A stretch of DNA of 64,000 nt from Coprinus comatus (lineage: Eukaryota; Basidiomycota; Agaricomycetes; Agaricales; Agaricaceae): NCBI GenBank assembly GCA_034638255.1, contig JAWPGT010000040.1:62001-126000 (forward strand), written 5' to 3'. Numbering within the stretch: the first letter of the stretch is position 1; every line of letters begins with the position of its first letter. The position numbers and the translations under genes are program-made. The notes under the pieces are model-generated. The model was not told the DNA's origin, did not search any database, and was given only the letters and a program-made list of their open reading frames with translations. Shown here piece after piece: positions 58,121 to 64,000 of this stretch.

Positions 58121-58980
58121 TAGATACCAGTGGTAGGAAGATGTACTGGTGCGCAGTATCAGGTCGTTGGGAAATACGGTATACCTGACTCGGACAGGGT
58201 TGATATAAGTACTCGCATAGTACAACTGCGATCGACTCAGATTGATCCCTGCAGTGAAGCAGGAACTTCAAGTTACCATAGTAGTTCTTATAAGTTGCGT
58301 AGCTGTTGACGCTGGAAAAATCCCTTTAATCTATGAAATTCCCAACGTATAAGAGACCCACTGTTGTTTTGTAAACAGTGGCTCTTGATTCCATAACTAT
58401 TATATAGATCTAATAGAGCGTCGATAAACCATAGGTTTGTTCCCGATACCTCAGCTACTGCGGTCAAAAATGATGTCAATTGGGGTTGTTCTAACTCCCT
58501 GCATCAGTATTTGAAGAAAGTCTTGAGAGCTTGAACGCCCGAGTAGTATTTTTAGATTCACCTTCCAACATGCTTTACAAGTTACTTTTTAACAGTATTT
58601 TCACCATGTGTAACAATGGACCCGCCTTCTAGCATAAATAAATAGTCCGGGAATAATTTTTATGAGATCGTGATTGACCATGATTCGACAGTCCGAGCGC
58701 TGATTAATTGTCATTAGGACCAAGAGGTTTAAGAGTTGCATGGTTTCCTATTATCATTCCACAATAGTAATAGTATATTATGTACTTGTTCATAGGTAAC
58801 TTTGCCTGCATAGTTAGACCTAAACAAATCTTGTTTATTGCCTGGTGCTTATCGATTTATCGATTTGAGTCATGACAGACAGAGATTTTGCCACTGGCCC
58901 GGTCTCCGGGCCGTGTGACAAAACAACAAATTAGGTGGAGTTCCGCGGTTTCCTTTTTGAGCGGTTACGTGCATACCGCC
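58121..58980. other. Intergenic between divergent F-box and TBC genes
   Basis: Shared upstream region of the F-box gene and the TBC gene. A 63-codon minus-strand frame (58,288-58,479) has no motif. No clear core promoter element was singled out. Confidence 0.45.
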
Positions 58981-61153
58981 ATGACTCTCGACTGGGCAAG
59001 TTTGCGCGAACAGTCCCTAGCTCCTGGAGGCTTTGGGGACCATAGAGCTACAATATGGTATGGTTACTTTATCTGGCGCTTGTACACAATACTAAATCTA
59101 AGTTAAAGGCCGCAGCTATTGAATGTACAACAACATATATTGCGAACAGAAGACAATCCGACACATACGGATGAACACCAAATACAACTCGACACTGCTA
59201 GATCTTTTGTTTTATACCCACACACACCTTCGGACTCTACTCGTGAAGAATTGCAGGCTTCATTACATACTCTTATTGTTTCACAGTTTCGCCGAAGGCC
59301 AAAGTTATCTTATTTTCAGGTATGTTCTCCTTTACTTGCTTTGTATCCGTGGAGTTATGGATAGGAACTTACTATTCGATAGGGATACCATGATATCGTA
59401 ACCGTGTTATTCCTCACGCTACCACCCGAACTACAACTTGCTTGTCTGGAAAAATTAAGTCTGCACCGCCTACGAGATTCAATGGGTTTAGGGCTTGAAC
59501 CAGTGCTTGGTCTCATACGGTATGTCTCTCAACACCTCTAGACTCCAATCCCCATCTTACATTGCATTCGGTCTTAGTGTAACCCGTAATTTGCTCAGAT
59601 TGGCTGACCCTGAGCTCGCATCCATGCTCGAAAAGTATGTTTTACTTCGTGTATTTATTGGAGGAGAACTAATAGTGTATATCAACAGCGCTTCACCATT
59701 GCCATTCTTCGCCTTATCAAATCTGCTAACCCTCTTTTCGCATGATATACCTACACTTCCATTAATCCAACATATTTTTGACTATCTGTTGTGTCGACCG
59801 CCTGTGGCGGTCGTATATCTTGTTGTTTCTGTGAGCACCCCCGCTAGTATTTTTAAAACTAGGCTAAATGTTCCACATCGTGGCTAGATTGTGTTAGCAA
59901 GAAAAGACGAAATCAAGAGATTACAGGAAGAAGACGAAGACGGAATGATTCATTCATTACTTAGTAGTCTTCCAGAACTTGCGGACGAACCTGAAGCCGA
60001 ACCAACTTTACTAGATTTTTCTGAGGACAAAAAATCGGACCACGAACCCCAGTCTCTACCTGAAGCCAGAGTAGAAAGTGAAACCGAGGAGCCTTCAAGT
60101 TCAAGCTCAGAAAAAATAGCTAATGGAAAGTTTGACCATGGTCATGAAGACAATGACAATGACAAAACACTAGTTCCTGACATCTCTGGCACTAACTCTC
60201 CCTCGCATTCGTCTTCCGTGCTGAATTCTCGTGTTGAGTTCTCAACGAAGACAGAAACGATCTTTTCCCCACCCCCCGAATCGGACTTGACACTGGTAGA
60301 CGAACTTCCTCCACCTCTCACCCCTAAAACCCCAAATGCCTTCCTTGGTGATTCAGTGGTAGAAAAACTCAGCTCATCCAGGACCTCATTATCAACTTCT
60401 TCAACAACTTCCTCACAAAACCAAAAACCACCTTTAATGCCCCTTGACTCCGAATCAGTTGGGACAGAGTTGAATTCTCCACAATCCTGGTCTCCGTCTC
60501 CTTCACCGACACCTACACCTGAACTCGAACTCGAAGAATCACAAACACAATCATCGTCTGCATCCTCATCCTCATCCTCATTACCATCAAAACCTAACCC
60601 CACAGTTTCACTTACGACTCTCCTAAAATCCTCCGACACCCTTTTATCCACATACCCTCCACAAACATTAGAACTCAAACTCTTAACAATATTTGGTCCT
60701 CAAAGTGTTATACATACTTGGAGTGAAGATTTTAAAGAATTAGTAGATGATGATGAAGCTGAGAAAATGGTTGGAGATTTAGAGTTAATTGTTTATCCTC
60801 CTACACCTCCTTCATTATCAGACGACGATGATGACGAAGAAGAAGAGGAAGGAGGTGAATGGGAAGAAGATGGTAAAAGTAAAGGGAATAAAAATGAAAG
60901 GGGTAAGAAGAAAGGATGGAGGAAACGTCGAAAATTCCGATCTAAAAATTTAAATGCAAAAGTGCATGGATTGAAGAAGAGGATTAGAAGAGTTGTACAT
61001 GGAAATGCTATGGTTACGGGAGCTGTTGTTGTGCTTGGTGTTGCTATGGCTGTTTATGGTGTACAACATGGTGGTTTGAGGAATGGTACAGGAACATCGG
61101 GTAGGGGTTTTAGAGAAGTTTTTGAACATGCTTTGGGTGGGTTAGGGTTATGA
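58981..61153 (+). CDS. GYP8: TBC-domain Rab GTPase-activating protein, Gyp8/TBC1D20 type
   Basis: Exons from ATG 58981 (MTLDWASLREQSLAPGGFGD), with introns at about 59,057-59,106, 59,320-59,382, 59,520-59,577, 59,638-59,690 and 59,830-59,889, to TGA 61151-61153. The TBC domain shows the N-terminal RATIW|PQLLNVQ block, the arginine-finger motif IQLDTAR (IxxDxxR), the glutamine-finger motif SYFQGYHDIV, LSLHRLRDSM and FFALSNLLTLFSHDI. Both catalytic residues are present, so it should stimulate GTP hydrolysis on a Rab; Gyp8/TBC1D20 act on Ypt1/Rab1 at the ER. A long Ser/Pro/Glu-rich linker follows, then a basic stretch (KKGWRKRRKFRSK) and one C-terminal membrane helix (AMVTGAVVVLGVAMAVYGV), which fits a tail-anchored ER protein. 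The true start could lie in an unrecognised upstream exon. Confidence 0.85.
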
Positions 61154-61541
61154 ACTTGTGCAGATGTGGTGTTTTCGTGAACATGTATTTTTTCTGGTTT
61201 TCCTTTTCATAAAATGTTGATATGAATATGCGTGGCGGAATTAATGTGTTGGGCTCGAACGTAGTCTATTTCATCCAAATTTTGCGCAGGCAGTATTATA
61301 AATTATAAACACCAATAGTAATCAACTTGTCGCCGAAATACTGTCAAGAAAAGATTATACAGTAATTATTCATAGTTTAGTTGAGTTTTCCGGTGGAAGA
61401 GAGGGAAAGGCAAAGGTATAAGTAGCACAATATACGTTATAGACAAGATAAAAATTTGAACTATACACCAATTCTCCTTTATCCCAAGTCTAATCTGACG
61501 AGTTGATCTCATGAATGGTTGGAATTCAAAACTATATTTTC
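61154..61541. other. Intergenic between convergent genes
   Basis: Shared 3' region of the TBC gene (plus) and the NACHT gene (minus); no further feature seen. Confidence 0.5.
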
Positions 61542-64000
61542 TCAATCTACATCGTACGGGACAATCACACTCCACCTCTCAACTTTCCCCAAAGGTAACT
61601 TTTCAATTTGTAGAATATTTTCAATAACAATCCAACGTCTAGGCCCTAATCCAAGAACACTTATGGGGTATGACTTAGGCAGAAAGTTCAGAAGGGATGT
61701 CAACAAATCCGAGTTTAGATAGATACAACAACTTTCGTTGGTCCTCAATTCCATGTACTTGGTCGGATTTCGCAAAGACAATATCCCACCCAAGGACTAA
61801 GAATTGAATATGGTCATTTTAGATATTGCCAGATCCGTTGGACAGTAATAGTACGTACACTGCAGAACTGCGACATCTCATCGTATTTCTTTTTGTCCTG
61901 GCATGTCAATGGATGAAAATATGTAATTGCTGATCTCCTGTCAACAGCCTTGATATTGACGTCCCTGATATTCAAATGCCTGAGTAAGATTACGCGGGGA
62001 TCCTGTACTTTCAGCAGGTCAACCTTTATGTTATGAAAATTAGATTTGTCAAATTATTTCACTTGTGATGAATTGGCTACTCACCAAGTCGTAGAAACGG
62101 AAAAAGAGTTCCGCTCCTTGTATCTGAGCCGATGTGACAAGTTCGACAAGATGTGACAGATCAAAACCATGGATGAACCGTTTGAAGATGTAGAAAAATG
62201 GAGGATGGGTGTCCGGGGTGAAGCGGCTAAATTTCCAATTCTCTTTAATATAGGCCAAGCAGTTAAGGAGCATCTCTATTTGGGTATCAAGGTTTCCAGT
62301 AGCTGGAGATATCACATTGATCTTCTCTATTGCGAATTGGTCTTGATCTGCCAAATTGAATAGTCTTGTAAATGATAACGAGAGTTTTTATAATATGGAA
62401 ATTACAGACCTGTCACCATTTCTTGTAGAATACGATGAACAATCGATACATTTTGCTTATCCATATTTTTGGAGTCAATAAAGTATGGTCCAGAACTCAA
62501 TTCATCCATTAGATAGTCTGAAAAAGACTTATGATGAAACCTAAATAGCATGCTACGACTTCGATTATCGAGGACCGAATTCAGCTTGAGGAGAGCGCTA
62601 CGAGCTTGATGTGTGGGAATTTCAAGGAGATTGGTTACAACATCAAACCACATTATGCGACTATATGCCATAGGTCTGAGTTTAAAGCATAGCAATCGTT
62701 TTGTAATGGGTAGGACATCTTCGGGAATGGTCGACATGATGAAAGAGTACAGTGCATCCAGGTTGGCAAGTGGGTTCCGCTTCTGTGCTCGGAGAGTTTT
62801 ATATTTCTTCATCTTATTCTCGATGACATTGACAACTTGATTCAAAAGCGTTATAGGATCTTGATAATTTATGTCATCAACAAATCTCATAACCGTAGAA
62901 GCGAAAGCAAAAAGGCCACCCGCAGCACTCGCGACAGTCAAAAATTGGCGCTCAGTTGGCCATGGAACCGACGGCGTCATTGAAGTGGGATACTTGAGAG
63001 TAATACCCTCAAATTCAGATCGTAGATAACGTTCAACATCCGCACAGGCTTCGTCTGAGTCAATCAACATCTCCTCCATGTCGTGAGTTGGTAATATGTC
63101 TGGATGCTTGAACATGGCCTCCAAATGGGATTCCGGACGACTGCTGATCAGCCAAAGTAAAGGAGTCTTGGAGTAGTTGGTGACAAACGAGGCAACGAGT
63201 TGAATGATTTCACATTGCTCTCTCTCTCCTTTGCATTCATCCAATCCATCTATGATGATGATTATCCGTTGCTCCATCCCAGAGCAAATATTCATTTCAG
63301 CAAAGGGTCTAGTGATGAGATGGAGGAATTGGGTTTTCATAGAACGTTCAGGAAGCTTGGGATCATTGTTGAGCGTTGATGTTAAGTAATTTTTATAAGG
63401 TGGATACCGCGTGTATAGCTGGTAAGCAATTGTGGTAAAAAGCCGGCGAGGGTCATTACGACCTCCTTCGAGTGAACTATATCTCGAAAAGAAAAATGAT
63501 CCCCCGATGGTCGAAGCTCCAGCCTGAGGAAAGAATACAGCTTCTGCTATTGACTGCAAGACAGCAGATTTCCCGACACCTGCTGGGCCATTCACCCAGA
63601 AAATCGGTTTCTGCGTTGATGCAGTTTTCATCATCCACTGCATTATTTCTTCTCGTATAAAAAGGCGAGTTCCTGGGTAACATCGAGGAGGTGGGTCCCG
63701 CTCCGATGAATCGAAGTCCGCACCAAGAACTGTGTATTTCAAGATTATCTTCACCACTGAACCGGGCGTTAAGTGGTGTGGTGTGTCCAGCCATCAGAAA
63801 GACTCACTCTTTTTATCAGCATCACCATGATTGCAGTTGTTGGATACCATTGTAGGTTGATTAAGTATAAATCCTGAGGCGTTGTAGAAAAAGGAACCAT
63901 TACCACCGGTCGGCCCACTGTTGGTATTTTGGGAGAAGGCTGAAAAGGAGTGTCTCAGTGTTGCCCATTTTAGAAATTCGTTGCTCACTTTGTACGTCCT
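61542..64000 (-). CDS. NACHT-type STAND NTPase (NLR-like), 5' end outside window
   Basis: Five exons on the minus strand: from the window edge to about 63,810; 63,759-62,408; about 62,346-62,092; about 62,030-61,862; and about 61,800 to TGA 61544-61542. The N-terminal part has the NASGF...MVSNN signature often found before NACHT domains in mushroom proteins, then YTVLGADFDSSERDPPPRC. The NTPase shows GPAGVGKS (Walker A), IIIIIDGLDEC (Walker B) and LLWLISSRPESHLE (sensor-like region). The winged-helix part has FRFHHKSFSDYLMD. No WD40 or ankyrin repeats follow; the C-terminus is a helical region ending PYDVD. Such proteins act in fungal non-self recognition and programmed cell death in characterised cases; here the role is unknown. 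In-frame ATG codons lie inside the first exon, but the start is probably upstream of the window. Confidence 0.85.

Noticed and set aside
60142..60678. 178-codon minus-strand frame
   Set aside because: It is antisense to the Ser/Pro-rich linker of the TBC gene; composition mirrors that repeat and no motif is present.

Overview
The window looks like nuclear DNA of a mushroom-forming basidiomycete (Agaricomycetes). Genes are split by many short introns of about 50-60 bases. The recognisable families are typical of that group: a STE3-type pheromone receptor, a NACHT-type STAND NTPase, DUF6535 and DUF6533 membrane proteins, a KDZ-type transposase fragment, and expanded kinase-like and F-box genes. 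No rRNA, tRNA or CRISPR array was seen.

Layout. 1-7,984 is accessory: the 5' part of a probable KDZ transposase (minus), a gene with three copies of a viroplasmin/RNase H1-N-like module (minus, 1969-3450), a divergently transcribed multi-exon lineage-specific gene (plus, 3801-6202), then about 1.8 kb of AT-rich DNA with a perfect 48-bp palindrome. 7,985-29,439 is a diverged direct tandem duplication (unit A 7985-18165, unit B 18166-29439). Each unit carries the wreck of a minus-strand gene, an SDE3/MOV10-like zinc-finger RNA helicase and a DUF6535 four-helix membrane protein. Both helicase copies are broken, at different places. Unit B also lost the DUF6535 start codon.

31,275-42,390 is the conserved core: condensin subunit CND1 and a glutamine-rich unknown protein, both minus strand, then two intronless hydrophilic unknown proteins. 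42,654-43,957 holds two copies, in opposite orientation, of a terminal-inverted-repeat element separated and bounded by AGT. 44,057-49,200 holds a decayed DUF6533-like membrane-protein gene with a partial tandem copy of its 5' region. 49,946-52,836 encodes a Vps3/Vps39-like tethering subunit with no visible CNH propeller. 54,355-55,536 is a complete STE3-type receptor. 55,883-56,986 holds two head-to-head kinase-like gene fragments. 57,429-58,120 is a small F-box protein, 58,981-61,153 a Gyp8/TBC1D20-type Rab GAP, and 61,542-64,000 a NACHT NTPase that runs off the window.

Housekeeping functions (chromosome condensation, endosomal tethering, ER-Golgi Rab control) are thus mixed with accessory genes for signalling, recognition and RNA silencing. 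The accessory parts show repeated local duplication and decay. Domain calls come from motif reading by eye; no database search was run. Splice sites were assigned from GT/GC...AG signals and reading-frame continuity.
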